This document shows positions 1-10,950 of a stretch of DNA of 64,000 bases, one piece after another. The notes under the pieces were generated by a model that was given only the letters and a program-made list of their open reading frames with translations, was not told the DNA's origin and did not search any database. The translations under genes and the position numbers were made by a program. This DNA is from Amoebidium appalachense (taxonomy: Eukaryota; Ichthyosporea): assembly GCA_963693365.1 (NCBI GenBank), contig CAVNZM010000001.1, positions 434,001-498,000 of the forward strand, in the 5' to 3' direction. How positions within the stretch are numbered: the first letter of the stretch is position 1; every line of letters starts with the position of its first letter.

Positions 1-695
1 GTACATGAATATCTTCGGTTATAACTGTGTTTTGCTGTTCGTGTTTTCTGTCCTGCTTTCTTTTCTTTTTCCTCTTTCTTCGTCTTTTCTTTTCTCTTTC
101 TTTCTTCTCTTGTTTCCTTTCATTTAATTATATTTCTCTCTCACTAATATACGTTGAGTAGATTTATATTACTCGTTATGTTTTGATTGGTAGAAAAACA
201 CTTAGGTTACACTTTAGCTTGTCAGGTATGATTCATAGCTTAGTCAACCACTTTTGTTTTGTGTGTTGCCGTACTATATCCAATCAGTGGACTTAGTCAG
301 AAAATGTCTGAGTCTTTGTAGCCGATGATAGGTTAGAAACACCACCTCTTTCCTCGTTACTCTTCACCTCTTTTCTTTCTTATAGCTGTGACCTATGGTG
401 TGTGTTCCCGCGTCTCCGGATCTATCCGGGAAATAATCAGTTAATTATGATTGGTTATTTTAGACATAGATCTGATTTCCGACTGGTCGGAAATCATGTA
501 TGGATTTAACTTAAGGGAATTTCAGGTATTTATTAGCGATCAAAATAAATTGAGTTCAGTCGTGTCTAAACATTGATGTCTGTTGTGTACACTGCTCCGA
601 TCGTTCCGTGTTTTGTTGTTGTGTGTGTCTGTGGTGTTTTCACACTGCACCACTGTGTCTCTGCTTTCATCCCAAAATACTTATAGAATTTAACA
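1..695 (+). mobile_element. LTR-3 retrotransposon LTR, 5' part outside the window
   Basis: The sequence matches the 3' three quarters of the complete solo LTR at 55352-56291 and of the minus-strand copy at 50937-51881. It ends in the same terminus (AATTTAACA), followed abruptly by LINE-A reverse transcriptase sequence at 696. About 245 bp of its 5' end lie before the window. The LTR therefore sits inside a LINE-A copy; the bases after it are GGTCT, so a 5-bp duplication GGTCT would be expected upstream. Confidence 0.85.
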
Positions 696-701
696 GGTCT
701 C

Positions 702-2103
702 TTGCAGGGTTCATTGCTTAGCCCCTTTTTGTTTAACCTATTTATAGATGATTTGGCTGTCAAGATTTACGCCGAAAACGATGACCCTATTAATAACTTT
801 CCGCCTGCACTTCTCTATGCTGATGATCTGTCCCTCCTTGCCCGTACCCCTAGACGCCTGCAAAGATTGTTCGATGTAGTGTCAGAGTGGTGCAAGGCAA
901 ACCTTATGATCCTTAACATAGACAAATGTGGTGTTCTTGTACCTGATATAGCTAACAATTTACACACATTTACATTATCATCTAAACCTGTACCTATAGT
1001 TCCAGAATACAAATATCTTGGTGTTCCGGTTGATTCTGTTGGTGTTATGTTTCCCCATATGGTCGAAAAGAGGGTAGAGTTGGCTCGTAAGCGGTTAGCT
1101 TTCTTCTCGGCTAATATTTTTAAAGACACACCCCTCCATCCTTCTATTAGACTTACATTTATTCGCACTTTTGTCTTCCCGGCATGTGAATATGGTTTAC
1201 CCCTTCTCGCCGCTTGGATCAAGAAAGAGAGAACTAGAGCGCTTAAACCCTTGGCAAATTTCCTTGAAGCAGAAGTTGCCTCCTTTCTATCTAACAACTG
1301 TTGTAAGTAAACCTGGGCCTGTAACGCTCTCGATATATGGTATGGTCCCAATAGCTGCTAGAGTATCCTATCTCGCGCTGAAATTCAATAAGCACATAAG
1401 CCGCTTAAAGAAGTATTTGCCCTCCCACCCTCTCTTCTCTATCCGACCTGTCCCCTCCTCACCTCTCCCCTCTTTCCTCCCCTCTCTCTCCCCTTCTCCC
1501 CTGGGCACAAATACAAATAAACCCCGCAATAGTGTGTGTGTGACTTTGGACTGCCACTTACTCATTAAACATGTACACAATCACAAGATAATCACGCAAT
1601 ATAACAAATGGAAAAAGATACCACACAACACTAGACCCGATGAAAGCATACACCTTGAAAAACTAAGCCTTATGTCTCGTTTTATATATACTGACCGCCT
1701 CAACCATATTGCCAAATATGGCACTCGCAAGTGTATAACACCTAAATACATATTACCTTCCTGTAGAACTGGTCTTTCTCTAGCTGATGGTATTATTGAT
1801 CAATTACCACGCTTTTACTGTACACGTGCTATACAGTGGAGATCTAATAAGTATAAGGTGGCATCATTTGCATGCCCAAACAACACACACACACACCAGT
1901 TTAACCGGTCATGTATCGCCAAATGTAGTTTGATAGACCACATAATACCGCAACACACACACGTCACATTCACAACAGACACCCAGAAAGATAGCCTACC
2001 TGTAAATTACAACATCCTTGATTTTATACTAAACACGCGTAACTACGACCTGTTTATTAGATGTATTGATTGGCTTGAGAAACACATCACTACAAAATTA
2101 TAG
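702..2103 (+). pseudogene. LINE-A ORF2 fragment, reverse transcriptase C-terminal part, frameshifted
   Basis: The reading starts in the motif LQGSLLSPFLFNLFIDDL and runs through the catalytic YADD box (LLYADDLSLLA) and the thumb/C-terminal region to TAG at 2101-2103. A 4-bp tandem duplication of GTAA (1303-1310), absent from copies A3 and A4, creates a stop at 1308-1310 and shifts the frame; the downstream part continues in another frame. The C-terminus holds a Cys/His cluster (around CPNNTHTHQFNRSCIAKC) in the place where many LINEs carry a zinc-knuckle-like motif. The protein would copy element RNA by target-primed reverse transcription; this copy is dead. Confidence 0.88.
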
Positions 2104-2124
2104 CGCACGCGCACACACACACAC

Positions 2125-2175
<51 letters not shown>

Positions 2176-2207
2176 CCAGCTGATACCGAGTGTCCCGAGG
2201 GGAGCCC

Positions 2208-2273
<66 letters not shown>

Positions 2274-2290
2274 AAAAATAAAAAAACGGG
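2104..2290 (+). repeat. LINE-A 3' UTR microsatellite block: (CA)n and A tract
   Basis: A CA repeat of about 70 bp (2108-2174) is followed by about 35 bp of unique sequence and an A-rich tract of about 75 bp (2213-2286). Copy A4 has the same order at 33185-33330 with a shorter A tract. The block therefore belongs to the element and has changed length since the copies separated. Confidence 0.85.
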
Positions 2291-2509
2291 GAACCCCAAC
2301 TAATTGATTTCTCCTTGTAGTCTTTATGGTGTCTCGTAGAGAAAGTAAACCCTGATATATAGTCACCACCCGACATCTATGTACGTGATCATGATATACC
2401 GCTGAGGGGATATTCCGAGCAAAACCCCCCCCCCCATACCTGAGACTGGTTCTCTTTGCCTCGAGTAAACAGCGTAAACCCCCAGGCTAATATCCGAACA
2501 CCGTGTCTA

Positions 2510-2735
2510 GATATGTATTCTATATCCACATTGATATCTAATACTCAACCGTTGCATGTATATCCTAAGGACTAATCTAATATATGAGTTATATCTAATC
2601 GGATATATCACTTCCGTATCTGGATATGCACTAGATATCCAGTATGATATAATTTAACAGTCCATTAAATATATATCTCGATGACTAGTCTAATATATAA
2701 ATGATGCCCATTTGGATATGCAATATCCTCCTTCC
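2510..2735. repeat. AT-rich degenerate tandem repeat with GGATAT motifs
   Basis: Two diverged units of roughly 110 bp share blocks such as CTAATCTAATATAT / CTAGTCTAATATAT and repeated GGATATGCA. No open frame or known element is recognisable. It lies just after LINE-A copy A1 and before a C run at 2733-2761. Confidence 0.5.
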
Positions 2736-2824
2736 CCCCCCCCCCCCCCCCCCCCCCCCCCACCCTGTTGTTGGGATCCTGGCACTTGCTCAACGACGGC
2801 AGCACAAGTCTTTATGTACACGTC

Positions 2825-2883
2825 ATGCCCCACAGGAGCATGACCAGTTTTATCTAAGTCATGCTCCCCAGGAGCATATGACA
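2825..2883. other. Paired short hairpins
   Basis: Two neighbouring inverted repeats have the form GTCATGC...GGAGCATGAC and GTCATGCTCC...GGAGCATATGAC. They could form stem-loops on either strand. No gene is attached to them, so the role is unknown. Confidence 0.4.
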
Positions 2884-3045
2884 CACACACAAAGACTATA
2901 ATTTAACACTTACTTTTGATCATGAACTATTACATGGTCCAGTGACCCTCTTGCTTACAAACTACACATGTTTTTTTGTTACTACTATAAGACTTATTAA
3001 TAAAGAAAAAAAAAAAACACAAGGGCACAATCAAAGATAATTGTT

Positions 3046-3076
<31 letters not shown>

Positions 3077-3650
3077 TTAATCTTCCTTGCTTTTTTTGGT
3101 GGCGCGTTCCTCATCCTCCTCCTCATTGCGCACCCTCTTCTTGCTGCCCTCACCCTCGCTGCCCTCGGCCTCGCTGCCGTCGGCCCCATCGCGCACGCTG
3201 ACGTCGCCGTCCCTGTCCCCCTCTTCCTCGATGACATCAGCACCCACACCGCCGTCGGCCGTGTTCTTCACTTGCTCACGCTCGCTAGTCTCATCCTCGG
3301 GCTCGCTGTTGCTGCCATCTCCGCTGACCTGGCCACCGCTGCCGTCAGCCTCAACCGCATCCTCATCACGGCCGCCATCCTTGTCAGGCCCCGGCTGCAA
3401 GGGGGAGTCGGGGGGCTGCAGTTCTTGCTCGCCTGGGCTGTCATCCTTTTTGGCGTTGCCCCCCTTGCCCACCTCTAAGGCCACCTTGGCCTTGGCGCTT
3501 GCAGCCCTCTGGGCCAACTTCTTGGCCTGTTGCTGGTCAGCCTTGAGCGTGACCTTGACCTTCTCCCAGTTCTTGATGTACTGTATATGGGGGGTATGTG
3601 CAAGCATGAATGATAAAAGGTTATAGAAATGGGGCGGAGGGAGAAGGGGG

Positions 3651-3688
<38 letters not shown>

Positions 3689-4002
3689 GGGTAAATGTTA
3701 GTACCCAATATGTTTCAAGTCCAACAGCTATGTAAGAAAGATCAACTGAACACCCATCTAACAAGGTGTATACGGGGTGAAGCAGGCGACAGTTCCCTAA
3801 GTCTTAGCAGGATTCTAAACAGTAAATGTTGGGTACAAACTGTTTGCAGACACCTAGGACACAAAAAGTAAACCATACCACTTGGCAAGTACTGTTCAAA
3901 AGTTTACAAGAAGATAAGTGCCAATAAAGCATAAAACAACCACTAAAATAAAGGATTAACACTGCATGTGTACAGCTTGAACAATAGATATAGGGTTGAC
4001 GA

Positions 4003-4033
<31 letters not shown>

Positions 4034-4332
4034 TGCAACTAGCCATTCCACAAATATAAAAATAAAAGGTTACACAGCACACACACCTGCTTGATGGTGG
4101 ACAGCCTGGCGCCCCCGTTGTAGTCACCACCGACATCATAGTTGACGTGGGCCCATTGGATGGGGGTAGGCAGGCACTTGTGGGCGTTGGGGTCCTTCAG
4201 CAACGACTCCAGGCAGAAAACGACCATGCTAAAAAACTTGGGGTATTTCTCAGCGATGCCCTGTTGTGTGTGTGATGGCAGCGTTTGTGCCGGTGTGTGT
4301 TTGTGTGTGTTGGCAGTGTGTTGGCAGTGTGT

Positions 4333-4381
<49 letters not shown>

Positions 4382-4772
4382 GGGGAGATTTAGTGTCAAA
4401 TAGTGTCTCATGATGAGGCAAGTGCTCGGGAAGAACAGAGAGGGGGGGGGGGGGGGGGGTCAAGTGAAGGGAAGAGGAAATGAAAAAAAGATAGACAGAT
4501 AAGAGAGAGACAAAGGCAGCGACAAGAGGGGGGGAGACAGAGAGAGGCGGGGAAAAAAGTCGCCTAATAGCAGTACACAGAACTGATCAACGACATATAT
4601 ACACAATGTTTATACATATATATAGCACACACACACACACACACTGATGCACACTACCACCCACACACACAGAACACGATTCACCAAAGTAACCAAGTGA
4701 GCGGGAAGAGAGATCAGCAAACAGCAAATTAGTTTATGATAGAACTTAAGGCAAGCCTTTGGGAAGCTGTGT

Positions 4773-4811
<39 letters not shown>

Positions 4812-4987
4812 TTTCTTTTTTTTTTTTTTTTGGAGGGGGGGGGGGGGGGGGGGTACCAGTGTCGTGGAATTGGTTATGTCGGAATGTCGAGGTTGGCAGT
4901 CATGTACCAGCACCGAACAATCTTGCGGTCAGCCATGTGCGCTGCTGCTGCTTGCTAGAAGACTCACCCGAGTGCACCATCTCCCAC
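3077..4987 (-). CDS. Unidentified gene, 3' exons, with a charged nuclear-type C-terminus (partial)
   Basis: Two exons fit in phase. The exon at 4260-4087 (58 codons, starting GIAEKYPKFFSMVVFCLESL) ends CAG|GTGTGT, and the last exon at 3580-3077 opens after ATATACAG and ends in TAA at 3079-3077. A 20-nt microexon at 4987-4968 (GTGCAG before, GTGAGTC after) would join in phase but is weakly supported. The last exon begins YIKNWEKVKV, has an Ala/Lys-rich coiled-coil-like stretch, then a long Asp/Glu/Gly/Ser-rich tail with basic clusters KKRVR and KKSK resembling a bipartite nuclear localisation signal. I do not recognise the family. The 5' exons are missing or lie toward the assembly gap. The stop codon is immediately followed by a poly-C run. 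Confidence 0.55.
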
Positions 4988-5924
4988 CTGCACGGGGGAA
5001 AGTGAAGCGTGACCAGTGAGAAGGAGGAAAAGTGAGAGGCAGTTTGAAACAGGAAATAAGGGGAATAAAGCTGAAAAGTTTGTTGTTTCTTTTTGGCCGG
5101 GGGGGGGGGGGGGACAAAACGCCCATGAGGTTTAACACGAAAACATCAAAAGGACAGAATCTTACATTGTCATACCTACAGCAGCACTCTAAACTTTCGA
5201 TGCAAGCAAGTGGTTACCGACTAACCTCGTATGTGTCAGTGGGGTACGTTGCGTGCAACGTGTAGGAGTGGGCGCTAACAGACCTTATCACACAGGTAAA
5301 AAGTCAAACGTGCACATGTCATGATAGATGGGTGCCCCACTACACATGCTGGGCAATAAGGACGGCACACATTTGTTAAAACAATGAAACAAAGGAGGGC
5401 ACAACCTTCCAACAATGGTTGCCGAGAAGTTTTGTATGCACCAGCCCTTATGAACTAAGAGACTTCATGTCAGGAAGCAATGTAGCTTCTAAGGGAGTTA
5501 CAGACGGATGAAGCAAAATGTAGAAACTGCCGAAAACATGGCTTGGCACACAATGATGCAGAATGCGCGCTTTTTGCCCTGTGTTTACCTGCACAAAACT
5601 AAAACTGCTGACAGGCTGACCTACAGAAGAGCTCAACCACTATACCATAAACGATCAGTGCAAGGTTCCTTAGGGCTCTTTATTGCACGAACGTTTTAAC
5701 AAAAAGCGGCAGTGCCAAGAACCAACATCAAAAGGTGCCAGCCCAAGCTGGGCATAACCCAGGCAGTAAAAACCTACCTCCTTGCTGCTCGGTTTAGAAG
5801 CTGTCATTCTAAAAGCAAGCGGCCGTTAGCCTCTGTCAGAGAGGATGGTGCCCTGCAAGTGAAAGAGGGGAGCAAAGGTGAAAATAACTCTTGAAAGTAT
5901 CATCCTGTTATGCAGATGTGAGCA
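4988..5924. other. Non-coding stretch before the assembly gap
   Basis: It contains a G run (about 5100-5114) and otherwise unique sequence. On the minus strand CTCTTTCACTTGCAG at about 5852-5866 is a good 3' splice-site sequence, followed by a short open stretch to a stop, so a terminal exon of a gene lying in the gap is possible but unproven. No protein family is recognisable. Confidence 0.3.
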
Positions 5925-6424
5925 NNNNNNNNNNNNNNNNNNNNNNNNNNNNNNNNNNNNNNNNNNNNNNNNNNNNNNNNNNNNNNNNNNNNNNNNNNNN
6001 NNNNNNNNNNNNNNNNNNNNNNNNNNNNNNNNNNNNNNNNNNNNNNNNNNNNNNNNNNNNNNNNNNNNNNNNNNNNNNNNNNNNNNNNNNNNNNNNNNNN
6101 NNNNNNNNNNNNNNNNNNNNNNNNNNNNNNNNNNNNNNNNNNNNNNNNNNNNNNNNNNNNNNNNNNNNNNNNNNNNNNNNNNNNNNNNNNNNNNNNNNNN
6201 NNNNNNNNNNNNNNNNNNNNNNNNNNNNNNNNNNNNNNNNNNNNNNNNNNNNNNNNNNNNNNNNNNNNNNNNNNNNNNNNNNNNNNNNNNNNNNNNNNNN
6301 NNNNNNNNNNNNNNNNNNNNNNNNNNNNNNNNNNNNNNNNNNNNNNNNNNNNNNNNNNNNNNNNNNNNNNNNNNNNNNNNNNNNNNNNNNNNNNNNNNNN
6401 NNNNNNNNNNNNNNNNNNNNNNNN
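5925..6424. other. Assembly gap of 500 N
   Basis: Exactly 500 consecutive N, a size typical of a placeholder. The gap begins where the minus-strand LINE-A copy A3 should continue into its stop codon, CA repeat and 3' UTR, so low-complexity sequence probably caused the break. Confidence 0.99.
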
Positions 6425-8168
6425 TTCTCAAGCCAATCAATACATCTAATAAACAGGTCGTAGTTACGCGTGTTTAGTATAAAATCAAGGATGTTGTAAT
6501 TTACAGGTAGGCTATCTTTCTGGGTGTCTGTTGTGAATGTGACGTGTGTGTGTTGCGGTATTATGTGGTCTATCAAACTACATTTGGCGATACATGACCG
6601 GTTAAACTGGTGTGTGTGTGTGTTGTTTGGGCATGCAAATGATGCCACCTTCAAGTTATACTTATTAGATCTCCACTGTATAGCACGTGTACAGTAAAAG
6701 CGTGGTAATTGATCAATAATACCATCAGCTAGAGAAAGACCAGTTCTACAGGAAGGTAATATGTATTTAGGTGTTATACATTTGCGAGTGCCATATTTGG
6801 CAATATGGTTGAGGCGGTCAGTATATATAAAACGAGACATAAGGCTTAGTTTTTCAAGGTGTATGCTTTCATCGGGTCTAGTGTCGTGTGGTATCTTTTT
6901 CCATTTGTTATATTGCGTGATTATCTTGTGATTGTGTACATGTTTAATAAGTAAGTGGCAGTCCAAAGTCACACACACACTATTGCGGGGTTTATTTGTA
7001 TTTGTGCCCAGGGGAGAAGGGGAGAGAGAGGGGAGGAAAGAGGGGAGAGGTGAGGAGGGGACAGGTCGGATAGAGAAGAGAGGGTGGGAGGGCAGATACT
7101 TCTTTAAGCGGCTTATGTGCTTATTGAATTTCAGCGCGAGATAGGATACTCTAGCAGCTATTGGGACCAGACCATATATCGAGAGCGTTACAGGCCCAGG
7201 TTTACAACAGTTGTTAGATAGAAAGGAGGCAACTTCTGCTTCAAGGAAATTTGCCAAGGGTTTAAGCGCTCTAGTTCTCTCTTTCTTGATCCAAGCGGCG
7301 AGAAGGGGTAAACCATATTCACATGCCGGGAAGACAAAAGTGCGAATAAATGTAAGTCTAATAGAAGGATGGAGGGGTGTGTCTTTAAAAATATTAGCCG
7401 AGAAGAAAGCTAACCGCTTACGAGCCAACTCTACCCTCTTTTCGACCATATGGGGAAACATAACACCAACAGAATCAACCGGAACACCAAGATATTTGTA
7501 TTCTGGAACTATAGGTACAGGTTTAGATGATAATGTAAATGTGTGTAAATTGTTGGCTATATCAGGTACAAGAACACCACATTTGTCTATGTTAAGGATC
7601 ATAAGGTTTGCCTTGCACCACTCTGACACTACATGGAACAATATTTGCAGGCGTCTAGGGGTACGGGCAAGGAGGGACAGATCATCAACATAGAGAAGTG
7701 CAGGCGGAAAGTTATTAATAGGGTCATCGATTCCGGCGTAAATCTTGACAGCCAAATCATCTATAAATAGGTTAAACAAAAAGGGGCTAAGCAATGAACC
7801 CTGCAAGAGACCTCTAGTACGAGCAAAACCATATGAAAGATGCCCATTAACCACAGCTCTACCATAGGTTTGAGACAAGAGTGCTTCTAACAGAACACCA
7901 ATGCAGTGTGGTACACCCCGTGCAGCAAGCTTTTCCCATAGGAGACCAGGGGAGACAGAATCGTAAGCAGTTTTCCAATCAATAAAGCCAACATATCGTG
8001 CACCAACTTGCATAGAATCGTGCAGTGCCATTATTTGAACATAACATGAATTGTTTTTACGAAAAGCGGATTGGCATGGGTGTATGTGAAGAATAGATTG
8101 AAACCTAGGGTGATGTGCAAATAACCTAAGTAAGCAAGCTTCAAAGAATCTACGAACAACCTGGGTTA
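6425..8168 (-). pseudogene. LINE-A ORF2, reverse transcriptase domain (copy A3)
   Basis: Read on the minus strand, the frame is open from the transposon junction at 8168 to the gap. It shows the RT blocks in order: VTQVVRRFFEACL, the FIDWKTAYDSV motif, RGLLQGSLLSPFLFNLFIDD, and the catalytic box as YVDD (YADD in A1), then the C-terminal region. Against A1 it carries a 6-nt in-frame insertion near 6650. This segment has no stop, but the gene is dead because the upstream half is separated by two insertions. Confidence 0.88.
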
Positions 8169-8192
8169 CAGTAAACCGCTCGAATTTGGGAC
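8169..8192 (+). repeat. Left terminal inverted repeat of the pogo-like element
   Basis: 24 bp beginning CAGTAAACCGCT, matching the reverse complement of 11149-11172 without mismatch. The preceding TA is the target duplication. Confidence 0.95.
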
Positions 8193-8523
8193 GATTTGAA
8201 TCCCGTCATAAATTTGAGACACTTTTAATTGGCCCTCGGCGCATCACCCGGACTTGGGTCCATTATTTCGTTTTTCCCGCCCTTTTTGCATGCCAGCGTG
8301 TCTGGTTGGCTGCCCAACCCGGCAGCCAAGTTTGAAAATAAAGGGCCGTTTTCCACCAACCACCACAGCAGAGCAAAGCACATCCTCTTTCGAAAACATA
8401 GGAACTCCTCATCCTCACTCTAAGGATTTCCTCTCACGTAGCCTCACATCGTTCATATGCTTTGTACTTTTACTGCCCATTTATCACACACCCTTGCCCC
8501 ACAGACAGAATGGGGTTCCCAAC

Positions 8524-9810
8524 ATGAGTGCACAAGGGCAGAAAAGGCGCAAGCCCACAGCAGAGGAGATAGAGGCAGCGTTTCTAGAACACAAAAATCA
8601 GACACATGAAGAGCGATGTAATTTAGCTGCAGAGCACGTGAAGCATAATATTTATTCTTACAGGGAAGCAGTTGAAGTTTTTGGGGTAGCACGCACCACC
8701 ATTGAGAATCACCTTAAGGGCAAAGTTAGTAGGCACGGGGCCGGAAGGCCCTCAGCACTCACTTATGAACAAGAGAGAGGTGTGATAGAGTGGATCTTTG
8801 AGAGGCAGGATGCGAATCTCTCCGCATCTGTTCGTGAAATCAAACAGAAACTAGTAGAAACTGCAAAAAAACACGGGGTACCCTTTAAGAACGACAGACC
8901 ATCTGATGGGTTCTGGAATGCTTTCAAAAAACGACACCCAGACTTCACTTTGAGGGTGCCTTTGCCAGCTGATGACCGGCACGATGCAGCAACAACACCA
9001 AGCATCATTCGTCACTACTTTGACATCATCCGCAAAGTGATGGTAACCTTTTTTGGCGGTCGATTCCTTCCCCACCAAGTCCTCAACCTGGACGAAACCC
9101 CACAGAGAATCCAGTACGTTCCCAGACTAGCCGGTGCTAAAAAGGGCAGCAGGGCAGTCCGACGTCGCATCATCGGAAACGGCAAAGAAAACGTCACCAT
9201 CATTCCAATTGGCAATGTTGCAGGTGAACTTCTCGGTGTCATCGTGATTCTCAAAGGCGCGCGAGTCAAGAAAGCGACAATCGAAGCCTGTACCATTGAT
9301 AACGTGTACTTTACCGCAGTTCCAAACGGCCTCAACAACACCAAGATTTTCGACCAAATTGCTATTGCTCTGGTTAAAATTCTGAAGAACCAACCCGACC
9401 CAGGCCCCCACATGGTACTGGTCGACAGACATCACTCGCGCGCGTCATCTTTCGCCCTCAGGCACCTCAAAAACAACCAAGTTTACGTGGTCGGACTACC
9501 GGGAAGCACAACACCAACCACCCAAGCAATGGACAACTGCAACGTTCCGAGTGTGAAGAAGGAATACAGGAACCTCTACTGCGAGTTTGTCGCGGCAAAC
9601 CCAACCCTCAGGAAGTTCACCTATGCACATTTCATCGCGCTGTACTCGCGTGCGTTCAACGGTAAACTCACCAAACAATCGATAGTGAGTGTGTTCGCCA
9701 AAACTGGCTTCAGACAGGAGAACGGAGAGGTGGTTGTGGATGAGGAGAGAGTTCAAGCATCACTGCCCCTCAAGCATCGTGCGGCTACTTGCAAACCTCC
9801 CCCCGCCTGA
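8524..9810 (+). CDS. Pogo/Tigger-like DDE transposase (CENP-B-type DNA binding)
   Basis: 428 aa from the first in-frame ATG inside the transposon (MSAQGQKRRKPTAEEI). The N-terminal third looks like tandem helix-turn-helix DNA-binding domains of the Psq and CENP-B types (YREAVEVFGVARTTIENHLKG; then SASVREIKQKLVE and FWNAFKKRHPDFTLR). The catalytic region follows the DDE_1/pogo pattern: NLDETPQ for the first Asp, LVDRHHSRASS for the second (pogo proteins usually have DGHxSH here) and QAMDNCNVPSVKKEYR for the third. It would bind the terminal repeats and cut and paste the element at TA. The frame ends at TGA 9808-9810 directly after a C6 run, where the overlapping downstream frame takes over. 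All three acidic residues are present, so activity is possible. Confidence 0.9.
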   Translation: MSAQGQKRRKPTAEEIEAAFLEHKNQTHEERCNLAAEHVKHNIYSYREAVEVFGVARTTIENHLKGKVSRHGAGRPSALTYEQERGVIEWIFERQDANLSASVREIKQKLVETAKKHGVPFKNDRPSDGFWNAFKKRHPDFTLRVPLPADDRHDAATTPSIIRHYFDIIRKVMVTFFGGRFLPHQVLNLDETPQRIQYVPRLAGAKKGSRAVRRRIIGNGKENVTIIPIGNVAGELLGVIVILKGARVKKATIEACTIDNVYFTAVPNGLNNTKIFDQIAIALVKILKNQPDPGPHMVLVDRHHSRASSFALRHLKNNQVYVVGLPGSTTPTTQAMDNCNVPSVKKEYRNLYCEFVAANPTLRKFTYAHFIALYSRAFNGKLTKQSIVSVFAKTGFRQENGEVVVDEERVQASLPLKHRAATCKPPPA

Positions 9811-10672
9811 AATCACTTCGAAAGAACTCAGGTGGACTGAAGATGAGGAATCTCAAGAGGGGGACAACTCAGAGGAAAGCAGGGAGGTGCCTGAACCGGA
9901 AAATGAATACGAAAACGGAAACGAAAATCCCCCCGAAATCGAAAACGAAAATACACAGGAGGCGGAGAGCGGAGATGACATGTTGCCCACCTACGAAACA
10001 GACGGAAATGGACAGCAGCGTGCGATTCTGTGGACACGCGAAACCTTTCTCAAGGAACTTGAGGAGAGAGAGAAACGCAAGCAGCAGAAGGAAGATGGAA
10101 AGAAACAGCGAGCAGAGGAGAGGGAACGAAGGAAGGCGGAGAGACTACAAGAACAGGAGGAGAAAAAGAGAGCGCAAGAGGAGAAAGCAAGAGAGAGAGA
10201 AAAGAGAAAAGCAGAGGAGGCAGCCGTGAAAGAGGCAAGGAAAAAAGAGAGGGAGGAAAAGAAAAAAGAAAAAGAGCTGAGGGCACAGGAAGAGGAGGAA
10301 AGGAAGGCACAGGAGGGAGGACGAAAAGGGAGATCCAAACCGACACAACCAAGGAAGCCCAAGAAGAAAAAGAGGAAGGCGAAGAGAGCATTCTGGGGGT
10401 CAGACACTGATGCACCAGAATCAGAAAGCAACGAAGACGGAGAAAGGGAGAGTGAGAGTGAGAGCGAAAACGAACGGAGGAAGGTGCACGGTGATGAGTG
10501 GATGGAAAATGAAAGCGACAAAGAAAACGAACCACCAAGAAACGAGCACGGGCAACCATACTGGCCTGGCTACTACTTCCCCTACCAACAGGTCCCATTC
10601 AACCCATACCAACCTGGGATGCAATACCAACAGTACCCGTTTTATCAGTATCCATACCCCGGACAGATGTAG
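9689..10672 (+). CDS. Charged second reading frame of the pogo-like element, probable transposase C-terminal extension
   Basis: This frame is +1 relative to the transposase and overlaps its end. The overlap reads LLANLPPPEITSKELRW, so joining at the C6 run near 9800-9807 would give a longer transposase. The 280-residue extension is Glu/Asn-rich, then a long Glu/Arg/Lys coiled-coil-like segment, then a basic cluster (KPKKKKRKAKRAFWG), an acidic Ser/Glu stretch, and a final Tyr/Pro/Gln-rich low-complexity tail (PYWPGYYFPYQQ...). No enzyme domain is seen. It may be reached by a one-base frameshift during translation, by splicing, or only after repair of an indel; I cannot tell which. Confidence 0.6.
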   Translation: MCSPKLASDRRTERWLWMRREFKHHCPSSIVRLLANLPPPEITSKELRWTEDEESQEGDNSEESREVPEPENEYENGNENPPEIENENTQEAESGDDMLPTYETDGNGQQRAILWTRETFLKELEEREKRKQQKEDGKKQRAEERERRKAERLQEQEEKKRAQEEKAREREKRKAEEAAVKEARKKEREEKKKEKELRAQEEEERKAQEGGRKGRSKPTQPRKPKKKKRKAKRAFWGSDTDAPESESNEDGERESESESENERRKVHGDEWMENESDKENEPPRNEHGQPYWPGYYFPYQQVPFNPYQPGMQYQQYPFYQYPYPGQM

Positions 10673-10944
10673 AGGTGTGCTAACAGTACAGGAACGAGCA
10701 TGCGTGTGTAGGTTGCACTTATAGTACAGAACGACGTCTTTAGTCACAGGCAATAGGTTGTATGATGTGTTTAGTTTATTTTGCAAAACAGGCACCCTTG
10801 AAGCCTCGTTAAGTGTACAGACTGGTTTGAAAGCTAGAGAAGGCCCCAGGGGTGGGCAATGGTGAAAGGAACAGCGAGACCACACCCTGGTGCGTGTGCG
10901 TCAGCTTGTTCGTGTGCATATACGTCTATGCAACACGTGTCCCA

Positions 10945-10950
10945 AATAAA
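10945..10950 (+). terminator. Polyadenylation signal AATAAA of the pogo-like element
   Basis: AATAAA lies 270 bp after the stop of the second frame and inside the transposon, in the right orientation for the transposase transcript. Confidence 0.55.

Larger units (their letters stand above)
696..2483 (+). mobile_element. LINE-A retrotransposon copy A1 (3' part)
   Basis: This is the 3' half of a non-LTR retrotransposon: the end of the reverse transcriptase domain, a C-terminal region, a stop at 2101-2103, a CA repeat, an internal A tract and about 200 bp of further 3' UTR ending in GTAAACCCC. Copy A4 (31947-33525) is nearly identical and stops matching at the same 3' position, which defines the element's 3' end. 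The 5' side is cut off by the LTR at 695. Confidence 0.88.

Noticed and set aside
2043-2376. Long open frames of poly-Val/Cys, poly-His/Thr, poly-Phe/Lys type, also at 18002-18376, 21693-21947, 38015-38308, 41259-41739, 43118-43578 and others
   Set aside because: They are translations of CA/GT, GA and homopolymer repeats and have no codon-level or domain support.
4878-4936. Minus-strand start MADRKIVRCWYM resembling the N-terminus of a metabolic enzyme
   Set aside because: It reaches a stop after 20 codons, and neither of its possible donors joins in phase with the exon at 4260-4087.
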